Shown here: one piece after another, positions 38,870 to 51,200 of the stretch
Layout of the letters: each line of letters starts with the position of its first letter
Numbering within the stretch: position 1 is the stretch's first letter
NCBI GenBank assembly: GCA_003344405.1
Contig: NOWV01000019.1
Location: 496,001 to 560,000, forward strand
Source: Trichoplax sp. H2
Taxonomy: Eukaryota; Placozoa; Uniplacotomia; Trichoplacea
Direction of reading: 5' to 3'
DNA length: 64,000 nucleotides
The notes under the pieces: generated by a model
Databases searched by the model: none
Told to the model about the DNA's origin: nothing
What the model saw: only the letters and a program-made list of their open reading frames with translations
Translations under genes and position numbers: made by a program

Positions 38870-40045
38870 AATTATAAAAAACTCTTCACTTTAGATACCT
38901 CCTTTGGGAAAATCTTTCGAACTTCCTGTAAGTAAATAGATAGCGCTACTATAATTATAGACAATGTGTCTGCACTACTATGGGCATAGCTATGTCATCT
39001 GCACTACTATGTGTAACAACTATTCTCAAAATTATTATTAATAAATTACTTATTATAAAATTTCTTGACTTTAGGAACGCAGACGCGGAAAGTCTTTCGA
39101 ATTTCCTGTAAGTCTATAGATATCGATACTATAGCCTGCAATAATACTATTCTTAAAGGCAATACTATTAAACAGCTCCTTATAAAACTTCTTGACTTTA
39201 GGAACACAGACGCGGAAAGTCTTTCGAATTTCCTGTAAGTCTATAGATATCGATACTATAGTCTGCAATGATACTATTTTAAAGGCAATACTATTAAACG
39301 GCTCCTTATAAAACTTCTTGACTTTAGGAACACAGACGCGGAAAGTCTTTCGAACTTCCTGTAAGTCTATAGATATCGATACTATAGTCTGCAATGATAC
39401 TATTTTAAAGGCAATACTATTAAACGGCTCCTTATAAAACTTCTTGACTTTAGGAACGCAGACGCGGAAAGTCTTTCGAACTTCCTGTAAGTCTATAGAT
39501 ATCGATACTATAGTCTGCAATGATACTATTTTAAAGGCAATACTATTAAACAGCTCCTTATAAAATTTCTTGACTTTAGGAACGCAGACGCGGAAAGTCT
39601 TTCGAACTTCCTGTAAGTCTATAGATATCGATACTATAGTCTGCAATGATACTATTTTAAAGGCAATACTATTAAACGGCTCCTTATAAAACTTCTTGAC
39701 TTTAGGAACGCAGACGCGGAAAGTCTTTCGAACTTCCTGTAAGTCTATAGATATCGATACTATAGCCTGCAATAATACTATTCTTAAAGGCAATACTATT
39801 AAATGACTTCTTATAAAATTTCTTGACTTTAGGAACGCAGACGCGGAAAGTCTTTCGAATTTCCTGTACGTCTATAGATATCGATACTATAGCCTGCAAT
39901 AATACTATTTTAAAGGCAATACTATTAAACGGCTCCATATAAAATTTCTTGACTTTAGGAACACAGACGCGGAAAGTCTTTCGAATTTCCAGTACGTTAG
40001 TAGATATCGAAATATTGATCTGCGATAGTACTATTGTCAAAGCGA
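38870..40045. repeat. 126-bp satellite array, about nine units
   Basis: The anchor GACTTTAGGAAC starts at 39067, 39194, 39320, 39446, 39572, 39698, 39825 and 39951. Spacing is 126 bp, with two intervals of 127. A decayed unit sits at about 38888, and a single stray fragment at about 40237. Each unit holds a near-palindrome (CTATAGATATCGATACTATAG-like). Because 126 is divisible by three, the minus strand stays open over several units, repeating KTFRVCVPKVKKFYKE with a 42-residue period. The 127-bp units break that frame, which favours non-coding satellite DNA over a gene. Confidence 0.95.
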
Positions 40046-42639
40046 TATTAGTTTATCAAAAATTATAAAAATTTTTGCAATATGAACAATTTTTTGTAAA
40101 TATTTCTATCGATACAATTATGGAATTTGTGTAGTTTTACTGTTGGCCATTAAATCCCTACAAAATCAAGTGATTGATATCCGCATTCTCAAATAATATT
40201 AGTGCAATACTAATTGTGATAAATTTCTATGTTTCAGGAACGCAGACGCTGGAAATAATTAAATTAGGTTAAATCTTCCGTATGTTACATAGGTAAGAAT
40301 TTTGTATTAATTAGCTAGCGTAGAATATAAACCGATATTCTTACAAATTTATTTACCAACTCCAAACATTTATAAATATCACACGAGTAATATCATCTGT
40401 GGAATATCATTACAGCAGACATATTTTAGATAAAGATTTCAAAATATTTGACAGTAATATTCTAACAATCCGAGCATTAAACCGCAAATATTATGATGTT
40501 TTATATTTCTACGACACCTCAGACTTATTTGTGAGAATTTTCTATAAACCATTGCGGTGTCAGGAATCGACGTAAATTAATTCCGATGAATAACAATTAT
40601 ATCTAATTATCTATCCAAATAGCAATTATCATAAATCAACACTATTTAATTGCGATAAGTAACAACTATATCTGCTCGTCTATTCAACTACTACAGCTGC
40701 CCATTATTAATCGTTATACAATACAGTTCAACAACACATACAACATTCTGCTTCATATTCGCGCACTTAGTCGATTTTTGATAGTAGACTGTTATCCTAA
40801 ATGCATTAGAAATGCCGGATAGCCATATTTGAAAACAAATCTAATGACTCACTAATAATGATAACTTCTTTACAAAAGGAAGGCCGAAGATGTAGCGCTA
40901 AGGAAAAAAAGAACTTTGATCTAATCTTCAATAATTTGAATAGTGTAGTATTAAGTCATTGTTAGTAAATATTAAACCACTCAACCATCTTAAACTTTAA
41001 TTAACGATACTGATCATATCTCAACGTGGGTGTGTAGCTTAGAAGTTTAAATTATGCTCCTCTAATTTGTACTGTAGTTTGAGTCCTTTACTAATTTTTT
41101 CTAATTAACGATAGCTAAATGTATTGTTCCAATTTGGTAATTTGTTTCGTGATGTATTAGCAAGGCGTGAAGGAGAAATAAAACAATAATATCATACAAG
41201 CTAGAAATCGATGTGAATAAAAATATCTATCTATTTTTCATTAAATAGCTAAGTTTAATACAAACATCATTAACTAAATCACTGTAGAATTACTTAGAAA
41301 TTGCTAAAGCAAGTTTATAAATTATCAAGTAATCAAGCTGGATTAATTTAGCACTGAAGAAATATGGATCTCATGGTATGTTTAAATTTTATTCAGAGAC
41401 ATATCAAAGACAACCAATTTCGTGGCAAAAATAGCCTTCTATTCTTAGATCAGTTACCATGTCATATCAATCTATAGTAAAACAGAAGCTATGGACGGCT
41501 ATATTTCAGTAGAATCTAGAAATGCAAAACCAAGTAATAGAATAAGTAGAAAGAATAAAGAAAATATATATTATAGGCCATAACAATATAGCGGAAAGTA
41601 TCTGAAAAATCGATTTGTAACGAACAACTGACGACAGAATAATTTAAATCAGTTCTAACGATGAAATCAAAATTTTGAAGTGAATATAATCGTATCACAG
41701 TATCAAGGCTGCAGTTATTACGAGTAATCGTCAGCTCTCGATATAATAAAAATTTTATTTAGTAGATCTTAAGTTAACATCAATAGTATTTATGTGAGAT
41801 CTTTCGAGTATCAATCAGTAAATGCCAATATTGATACCATTAACTGATAATAGAAAAGATGCCTTAGCCTTATCAAATACGTACAGGTAATACACGAAAT
41901 TTGTTTAAAATAGCTAATCTCAAAGCTAGTAATAGCTATGTTTTGGTAGCTATTGTCTTGTTTGCCTTTAGATAACTTAATTTACGATATTCAAGGGGGA
42001 AAATTAGCCCTTATTTTATCGATTTCTCTTGTTTTCACTTCCATTAGGGTTGGTTATAGGCAAGTTTAATTACGAGATAAGTGCAAGGACTAATTTGATA
42101 ATATACCCGTTTGAGAACGAAGTTCAGTAAATTTATGAAATAGTCGGTTTGCAAAATGCCCAGTCAATTCATGAAATACTTATTCAGTTCGCGAAAATGC
42201 GTACTTAATGACAAAGTTAGCTTTATATACTTGCCCATACTATAATAATTATTAACAAGTAAATCAGAGAATTGTTTTTCTTCATTGACTGCCAATTTAT
42301 TGCAATAATCTAAACGATCAAAAAATATACGAGCGTTATGACCGCTAAATCAGTGCAAGAATATTGCCAAGTAAATCAGAAAATGTATACTTTTTTTTGA
42401 TTAAATAATAATAACTGAGTGCCAAATTAATGCAGTAATTCGAATAATCAATAAATATGTAACTTTACAATTATTGAATTGAGAATGTTCTAATTATAAA
42501 ACTAATAATTGATTTTTACAAATTCTCTGATTAATATGACATTCACTGTTACAATTAACATTAGCCATAAAGCATTTGCATCAGTTAGTAAAACAAGATG
42601 TATGATAGTAGTAAATTAACATGAAGTATCGTGATTGGA
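40046..42639. other. Non-coding region with weak tandem duplications
   Basis: No gene recognised. Two diverged copies of an ~80-bp segment lie at about 40575-40690, and two of an ~110-bp segment at about 42260-42460 (shared block GTAAATCAGA.AAT, then TGCC.AATT.ATGCA.TAAT). Confidence 0.4.
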
Positions 42640-43290
42640 ATAAACAACTTACTGAATCATATAGCTGGCCATATATGGAAACATGAATAAATAAAGGAAC
42701 ACTAAATCGGATAAATATTTTTCTTTGACTCATTGTATAGTAGCTAAAATTTTATAGTAATACAGTACGATATAGATTGTTTTTGAAATCATAGTTATAT
42801 TTCATTGGTATAAATACTTAGTCGTTGTGCCAAGATTACTTACTTCTCTACTTTTTAACATGCAGAATCACCTCTTGCATAAAAGTTCTTCTAAACTGTC
42901 ACACATCACTAGTGATAAAGTAAGTCTAAACACGCCAAACCTGACGAAGAACGCCTCTCACTGACTTAAAGAGGCGAGATTAGCTTTATCACCAAATAGA
43001 TCAATTCCAACGACCAAATGCCATAATTATAGTGTCACTGATAGTGTAGACGAGGCAGTCAGATAATGACTACTGTTTATTACTCAAGAAATCATGATAA
43101 CCAAGATTATAGTCTAGATAGTTCGATAGCAATTGACAAACTAGTTGACTAACTAACTAAAAATTATTATCTGTTTTTTCGCACATCAATACTCTTAATC
43201 TGCCTTGGCTAACGTAGGTCTATCTACGGAATTAGCCAATCTCAATGGACCTACAATACCTCATATATGTACATTGTATGCTTGATGTGT
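42640..43290 (-). repeat. Right arm of the long inverted repeat pair
   Basis: The reverse complement matches 33190-33640 in the same block order. It holds about 200 bp of extra sequence (roughly 42850-43170), including a short GC-rich inverted repeat (CGCCTCT at 42952 and AGAGGCG at 42970). The extra part may be a nested insertion, or it was lost from the left arm. Confidence 0.85.
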
Positions 43291-46200
43291 GGCTAAAAAA
43301 AGCCTCAAGTCCGCATAATTATTTTAGAATTTAACACGCGTTTTGATTGCAACTAATATGTGTTTAATCTAGTGAACATCTTTTAGTCTAAAGAAATTTT
43401 AAAATCAATAGTCAGGTTGACTTACCTTATAGCTATATCTTAAGCAGACATTGCTTAAGCTTTTCGTCATCTATAAGGAGTGACAAAATATCCATTTTGT
43501 CATGATGGAGATTTAGATTGGATATTTCTTTAACAGCTTGCAATGAAAACGGTATTACACGATAACAAGCATATCAATCTTGATTCAAAATTTGCTTCTA
43601 TTTCTTGTATCGTAGTATATAACGTATGCGAAATTCTACAACCATCTACCGATTTCAAAAGACTTAACCAGACCTATAATAAAGCTGCTGATTTCTTTGC
43701 ACTGAAACTGTAGTAGAAAGTAGTAAGTTGACATTATAATCATACTGAATTTTTTGTATAACTGTGATAGTAGCAAATTACTATGACCGTTGATGAGCCT
43801 GAAATTTCAACGCGCAGTTTAAAATTTCTAAATATTCTATTTTATTGGTCTTTAGCTTGACTACGTAACAAATATAAAAATAAATAAATCAATTTTCTAT
43901 CAATCATTTTAGAAATGGCAAAATGGAATAAATATCAAGCTTAATCGTTGCTGTCATTTCGGTACGTTTATCATTTTTAGTCAAAAAGTTTTGTATCTAC
44001 AAGCTGGGATTACGACTCTAACGCGCCAAAAAACGGAGTCTACTCCACATTTGCTGGGTTAACAGAACAAATAGAAAAAATTTGCATTCCTAGAAATACT
44101 TCTAGTACTATTATGAAATTGAAATCCTACTCAAGCGAAAGCGTAGGTACTTTCTCTGTTTCCAGGACTTACCGCAAGCTACCGTGCTCTTATAGTTTTA
44201 AATTTCTGCCCATTCTGAAACTAGTTCCTAATTCTAAGCTAGGTGGGATAAAGGTATTTACGCCTGATTATCCTTGCTTTAACTGTCTTGTTCTATAAAA
44301 TAGATCATATTTCAAGTCTATATATAATTCAAATATGAAAATCCTATCAAGGATAGAAAAACTGTACAATTTGATAGTGTATTATGATATTGAAATTTCA
44401 ATTATTCATGCAAGCTCTATCTAATGATCATATTACAATCATGACAAGTAAAGCATAAACCTGCTTCGACTGCTTAAGATTACCAAGTCTATCTAGCCGA
44501 CTGAAGTAACTCGTGGTTAAAACTAAATTTCTTAATATATATATTATCCAGCAGACGTAATATGACTTAAATTAAAGTAATATAACAATGAACCGTGATT
44601 ACTTTAAATTACGCCCAACGTTGATGCGCAGAATTCTTGCCCTATTTGCAATGGCCATTATAATGATGTAATTTTGAGTGATTGTAGCATCGAATCTCGC
44701 CATTTTATAAAGTAACGGAAACATAGATACTTTGATGGTATTGACAGATAGTCATGAGTCAACTCAACAAAAGATTTATTTATTTACTTCCATTTTAGTA
44801 GCAGAAAAATCAACATTGTGATTTGACCTGTGCCTAACAAGCCATAGGGAGCAGATGATGTTAATTTACGGGTTGGTTTTAAGATTATCAATGTGTTTCA
44901 CTGATTTCGTTGATAGAATTAAAATAGTAGTCGAAATTCTTTGACTTACGTTTTACAGATAATAATTAGCCAAATCAATGAAAGATTTATTCATTCAGAT
45001 CCTTTTAGGGAGAAGAAAATTCAGTATCGTGATTTAGCTTTGTGTCTACGAAAACCATGGGGAGAAGAAATGTTGATTTACAGATTGGCTTAACATTATC
45101 GGTGTATTAGGCTGATTTGGCTGATAGTATCAAAGTAGAAACATCGCTACAGCTAAATAAATAAACAAATACGGATAGCAAATGATCACTCGATGCAGTT
45201 AGTCATACACCTAGATAACTTCTGCCTCGTTTATTGTTACCAAGACATCGAATTTTTGATGTAACGGAGAGATTTTAGTATAGCGTCTACGTGATTCAAT
45301 GTAATACGAATCGATGGTATCTCGTGATTGATAAGGTAGAAATGGATGATGTAAATGTTGCCCTTCAAAAACTATTCTTGACGACAAAATGTCATTCTTG
45401 AAAATAAATAAATGAATGATCACTAATTCTGCTTGATGTCTTCTTAGCAAATAGCTGAAGTTATGTTAATCTATCGCTAATACTTAATAACTAGCTCAGA
45501 TATACGCATGCAACATCTTTAGCTAAATCCTGAAACAGGAGAGAAAATTTTAAATTGAAATGGCTTATCACCATATCTTTATATCGGTTGATATTTTTAA
45601 GTGATTATATCTCGAATTTTAAAGCAACTATTCCGTATCTGTGTGTCTAGGTGATATGGAAGAAAATTCATTTCCTCAAAGTTTTACCGCACCAAACTAT
45701 AAACTATTCCTTTGCCTTTAGTATCAGTAACGTCTTTAAACATCTTTTCATGATTTTACTCGTATTTTTTTGCCTTGCTATCAACAGAATAAATATTCAT
45801 TTCTGCAAACTACATCAAGCAGAGTGGAATACTATCGTATGATCATACGATTGATCAATTATTAAATAAACATCTACGGTCAATTATGACGTTATAAAGA
45901 CGTTATGACGTCGTTATAAACTATAATGTTAATATGGTAGTCACTGGATGGAACTGTATCAGGTTTATAAGTATGTTATGGTGGAATTACTTGTATTAAT
46001 CATCTATTACTCCCATTCTACGTATGTCATACATTACTGCAATAACAAATGTTAACATACCGAAACGAATTCTAGTTATTCTAAAGTAATCATACAATAC
46101 CAAGGAAATTTTATTTCTGCCCGGATTAAGAGCCTGAATTAAAATGATTGTTTTCTTCTTGGTAGAGGATTGATCTTAATGAGGCCATACTATCGTCACT

Positions 46201-46699
46201 GCGAAAATGACTCAATGCTATCAGTAAGTAACTGGATCAAAACTGTAGTAGATTGCAGATCTACTCTCGTTAAGAAGTTGAAATGAACTTTATCCGGGAA
46301 ATACGCTATCATGACAGGGTGTCCAATCATTTAAACGACCGTCATGAGTCCGAAAAGGATAGCAAAGGTTGATAATTAATTTGCACTGAAAGACACTCTC
46401 AAATTGTGTCTTATGAATTAATGTAGTTAAGATATATAAAATGAACTTTACACCTTGGATGTTGACGAACGGTAGGTACATATAAGAGCCCGGTGGTCAT
46501 TGACATTAATCGATAGGAATGCTCCCAAACTAAAGACCACCATTAGTAGAATAGAAAAGCTGCGGTCAACAATTGATCCTATAGCTATCACACTATGATT
46601 TTATTAATATATCATAATCGGATATTGGAACATGGTCATCCGATTTTCTGAGCAGGAAATGTTACCTTTCATGTACGAGTATAGCAGGTTTACATTCAA
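43291..46699. other. Non-coding region with a diverged tandem duplication
   Basis: No gene recognised. Open frames at 44113-44298, 45211-45450 and 45651-45842 have no family resemblance or splice context. A ~160-bp segment is duplicated at about 44768-44930 and 44979-45140. Confidence 0.4.
44768..45140. repeat. Diverged tandem duplication, period ~211 bp
   Basis: Both copies carry AAAGATTTATT.ATT, GTGATTT, TGTG.CTA, CCAT.GGGAG and TTGGCTTAACATTATC-like blocks, then CTGATTT.G.TGATAG, in the same order. Confidence 0.75.
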
Positions 46700-47310
46700 C
46701 TTTACACTAAGTCAGTGGACCCTAATTGTAATCTTCTTCGTAAGATAAAACTATAAACTCTTGGGCTTTTAGTTTTACTGCCATAAATAGCGTGAATTGT
46801 AAGTTCACCCTATATGACAAAGTTAGTAAACCCCAATTTTAATCCTCACCTCCGTAAGATCAAACTATCAACTCAGACTTCAGACTTGCTACGATCATAA
46901 GTTCAGCATTTCATGCTTACCAGTAGTTAGAAGACCATAATTCTAATCCTCGCCTCCGTAAGATAAAACTATAAACTCTTTGACTTCAAACTTGCTACCA
47001 TGATAAGTTCAGCCTTTAGCGCTAAGTCAGAGGACCTTAATTTTAATCTTTGCGTCCGTAAGATAAAACTATAAACACTTCGACTTCAATCTTACTACCA
47101 TTATAACTTCATCACTTAGGGCTAAATTAATGGACCCTAATTTTAATCCTCGCCTCTATACGATAAAACTATAAACTCTTTGATTTCAGTATAAGTGCCA
47201 TCACAACTTCACCCCTAAGCCTTCAGTTAAACCTAATTTTAAGCCTCGCTTTCGTCAGCTAAAATTATAAACCCTTGGACTTTAGCAGTACAGCCGTTAC
47301 AAGTTCATCA
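46700..47310. repeat. ~100-bp tandem repeat, six units
   Basis: The anchor AAGATAAAACTATAAAC or a variant recurs at about 46742, 46856, 46960, 47060, 47160 and 47258. Unit length falls from 114 to 98 bp. Each unit also contains CCTAATTTTAATCCTCGCCT-like sequence. The array ends 0.9 kb before the NB-ARC gene. Confidence 0.95.
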
Positions 47311-48211
47311 TTCAGCAAATAAAATAAATACTACAGTAAGGCTTCAAAAGATAAAAATAATTGCAGACGATAGAATATAAAATTCCTTTTATCCATGGAA
47401 GGTGTTACTAACTAAACAAGCGATTAAAAGGAGTTGTGGCAACAAGAACGCGTGCCACATCACCCTATCCTAATACTATACGTTGCATGGCCAACCCTTT
47501 TCTTCGACACCAAATGATCCCTTCCATTTGAATACAGTACAGTAAATCGAATGATTTAAATTTCTGTGCACAATGTTTCTGTTTACCTTGAGTAATAGAG
47601 ATATGACAATCACGAATAATCAACGACCGTTGCCATATCCAGTTCAAAGATATTACCCTTACTCGCAACCAAGCAGGGAAATGTTGCTGTCATGACTGTA
47701 TAAGCTGTTAGATTGAATTAGAGAAGTATAATTATTGATCCAATTCTGCATCCACGTCGTTTAAGGGATAATAGAATACAAAAGAAGAATCTATTTTCTA
47801 TTCATCCATATTAATGGCCTCCTATCTTGACGTGAAGAACCAATCGAATGTTATTGATGTTTTCTCGTCTTGTTTTCATTAACGCAGTTGCTGAGCTCTA
47901 TGTTTAATTACGCAACCTCAGATTGGACTTTGATATTGTATTTAAAATATACAGTCGTTAAATTATTGTCTTCAATCAAGTGTGGGAAGTCCAAGTGTAC
48001 TATGTTGGCAAAAAGAATGGATAGATGCAATTTTTAATTGGTAGGTTAGACTTTCATTGTCATTATCGACTTGATAAAAGTTAGTTTAATCGTTGTAAAA
48101 TATCTTTTGAATGATACTCTTCCTTCAGGCTAATTGAAAAAGGGAAAGGGAAGAATCGCGTTGAATGGTAAAGTTAGAGTAGAATTGAAGACTGGCTCAC
48201 TGTTGCAAAAA
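47311..48211. other. Upstream region of the NB-ARC/ZU5/Death gene
   Basis: Overlapping TACAGTA heptamers occur at about 47535-47546. A CAG acceptor-like site near 48128 is followed by stops in all three frames, so no coding exon can splice there. A 5' UTR exon remains possible. Confidence 0.4.
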
Positions 48212-51200
48212 ATGGCAATATTACCGGATAACATTAATGTCGATAGTGTACTGGATGAAATTGTACAGTCGATGAAGAATGTACATCAATTGGATAAAAC
48301 GAAACAGTTAGTTTATCAATTAGATAGTAAATCGATCATCGATAAGATAATTGATCCTTTATCTGTGGCCACAAAAATCATTCAAATTGTTCAAAATCAT
48401 TATCAGACGATTGGATTTGAATGGCTATATCCATTACTTCAGTTTGCTCGAGAGAACGTTATTTTTTCAAATTTGAATGACATCATTGGCCAAGAAAATC
48501 AACAACGAATCCTCTCTACAATTGGCTGTGTTGAAAATTTGAAAGAGAAAATGCTCAAATTAATTAAGGACTGGAATGAGACAGAAAGTTACAAAATGAC
48601 GGATAATCTTCCACCCTATCCAATTTATGCTGAATTAGATATCCTATATCAACTCTTGCATGCTATATTAAATCAAGATCCAACGGGTCTTTTCCAAAAA
48701 ATACATAATGTATACAATAAGTGCTTTGATATTATTGAATCTGTTTTGATTTATGATTGCCAACGATTAATTGCTTTGGTTCAGGAATTAAAAGCTTGGA
48801 TAACTACCGATCTATCTTATGTCAGCCATTATATCTATTTAGACATTATGAATAAAATTATCGGCTGCAGCTATTGCAGTTTTAATCAAAGAGAATTTAC
48901 CTATTCTGGTGGTCAAATTTATTACCTAGATGGCTCTGTTTTTGTCATGGAACCGTATTACTCGATCTGGAATGTTGTTCAGAAGACTACAAGTTGGAAA
49001 TCATCCACTTTCCAATCCAATATTATTCTACAGAAAGGAATAACCGATACCATTAAAATATTTCAATCCATCAAATTACCCATTAAAATTAAAGACCAAA
49101 TTAAAGTCGATTTAGCCAACATGATGAGTCAGTTGAGTCATCCCTATCTCGACTATTTAATATGGTATCATCGGCAGCCACTAGCAGAAATAGTTCACGA
49201 TGATTTATTAGCCAAGCTAACACTACTGGAGTTATCCCCTAAATATTCAGGGATGGCAGTTCAATTATCTGAACTCGAATTCATTCCACTTTTAACTCAA
49301 CTACCAACCATCATCAATTTACCTTCATCAAAAGAAACTTTAATACAACGCCATCATTACTTCAATCAAATCTATCACGAGATGGACGTGCAAGGTCATC
49401 ATTCAATGGTCTTGTCTGGTCTAGCTGGGGTTGGGAAATCATCATTAGCTCTTCATTATGCTCGATCACATACAATCCATTACAATTGCATACATTGGTT
49501 TCATGCCGAGACAGAATTATCCTTGCAACATGATTTCATAAAATTAGCCAAGGCAATCCTGAGAAATAAACAACGATTCCATTTAGAAAAAAAACCCCAA
49601 TTGGATTCCATTCGCGATTGTTTAGATCAATTTACGGAGAATTCTGAATTGCTACAGTCCGTTGGCGATAATAATATTATTATTGCATCACAATTAAAAA
49701 CTTGTGATGAACAACGGATTGATCTGATCAATAAGCTTGTCCAGGCTACCTTGGATTTTATACTTGGCCACTATTGCTTTTTACTGATTTATGATAATGC
49801 TGACCAAGAAGAAATCGTCCGACGCTATATGCCTCAAAGACAAGGTCACGGTCTTGTACTGCTGACATCTCGGTATGCTAACTGGGGCGATGTGGAAAAG
49901 ATTAACATTGATTTATTCCAACGCCAAGAATCCATTGATTATTTGCTACAACGAACCAATTCAGAGGATAAAGAATCTGCTGATTTAGTTGCCAATCGAA
50001 TTTGTGATTTACCTTTAGCCTTGTCGCAAGCTGTCGCTTATATTCAACGTACTGGTATTTCACTAAGTGGATATCATGCACGATTAATGGCAGAAGAAAA
50101 TGATATTGCTCAAGATAGTTACTCATCTGCATATTATAAAAAATATCAGCAAGTCGACTCTGGACAAATTAAATTAAGCCAACAACTGACGCCGTTGACA
50201 ACATGGTCCTCTACCTTTTCTCAATTAGTTACTAATAATCCCTCTATTCAATCCATGTTTATGCTAATTGCTTATATTCAAGTAGACCAGTTAACAGATA
50301 ACTTATTATTCGAATTTTGCCAACTACAAGATCCCAACACAAAAAGAGAAGATTATAACAATGCCATCTGTGGCTTAAATCATTATCATGTTTTACATGG
50401 CTGCCCAGAGGGTAGTTTACCTAGCTATAAAACGAATAAATTAATCCAAATGGCTATACGCAATCATATCTTGGAAATTGTTTCAACTCAGTTAGGACAT
50501 TCATTAGGCGATTGGATATACGTCCAAGATATAATCTTATGCCGAATTTTAGTCTATTTTGTTGATAAGCTAAGTCATGATGAATGGATCGAATCCGATG
50601 ACCAGACTGTTGGCCAAAGTTTAAACTTAATTTATCATGCTGATCAACTTCGGCAACATTTATTAAATAGCGAATTACTATCCCATCAACGCTTGATGTT
50701 AGAAGAAAAAATGACTAAAATGTACACGACAATCACCAATCCATTATCTCAACTGGAGATGAATATTATGGCCAAGATTGAAACTTTTAAAATGGCGCGT
50801 AAGTACTTCTATTCGTGTTTGTGCATCCACATTTTTCGTTACTTTCAAAAATTTCGGTTGTAAATCATTTTATTTTCGCCTCTATACTCGTTGTTGATTC
50901 ATGCCTCATGCATACTACCTTGGTGTTTTATTCCCCCCTCCATACTCATCATTGATTTATGCCCTATACATATTATCTTGACTTACCGGAAACCAACAGC
51001 AGAGTATTTAAATGTTTACTTTTAATACTGATTATTTTCAACATGATCGTAGTCGGGTTTTTTTTATCAGATCTTGCTACCTAGCATTCGTATAAGTAAC
51101 ATTTTACGAATAGTTTACGGCAGGATAATTAAATCAATTAGCATATTTACATATTGCATATCACAGAATGAGTAACAATTCCCTAGTTTATGTTCATTAC

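Noticed and set aside
39071-40040. Two long repeat-bearing minus-strand frames as a protein gene
   Set aside because: They coincide exactly with the 126-bp satellite and are split by its 127-bp units; no splice or start context.
48134-48211. Open frame of the NB-ARC exon extending upstream of the first ATG from a TTG
   Set aside because: TTG is not a usual eukaryotic start, and stops follow the nearby acceptor-like CAG in all frames. The first in-frame ATG at 48212 is preferred.
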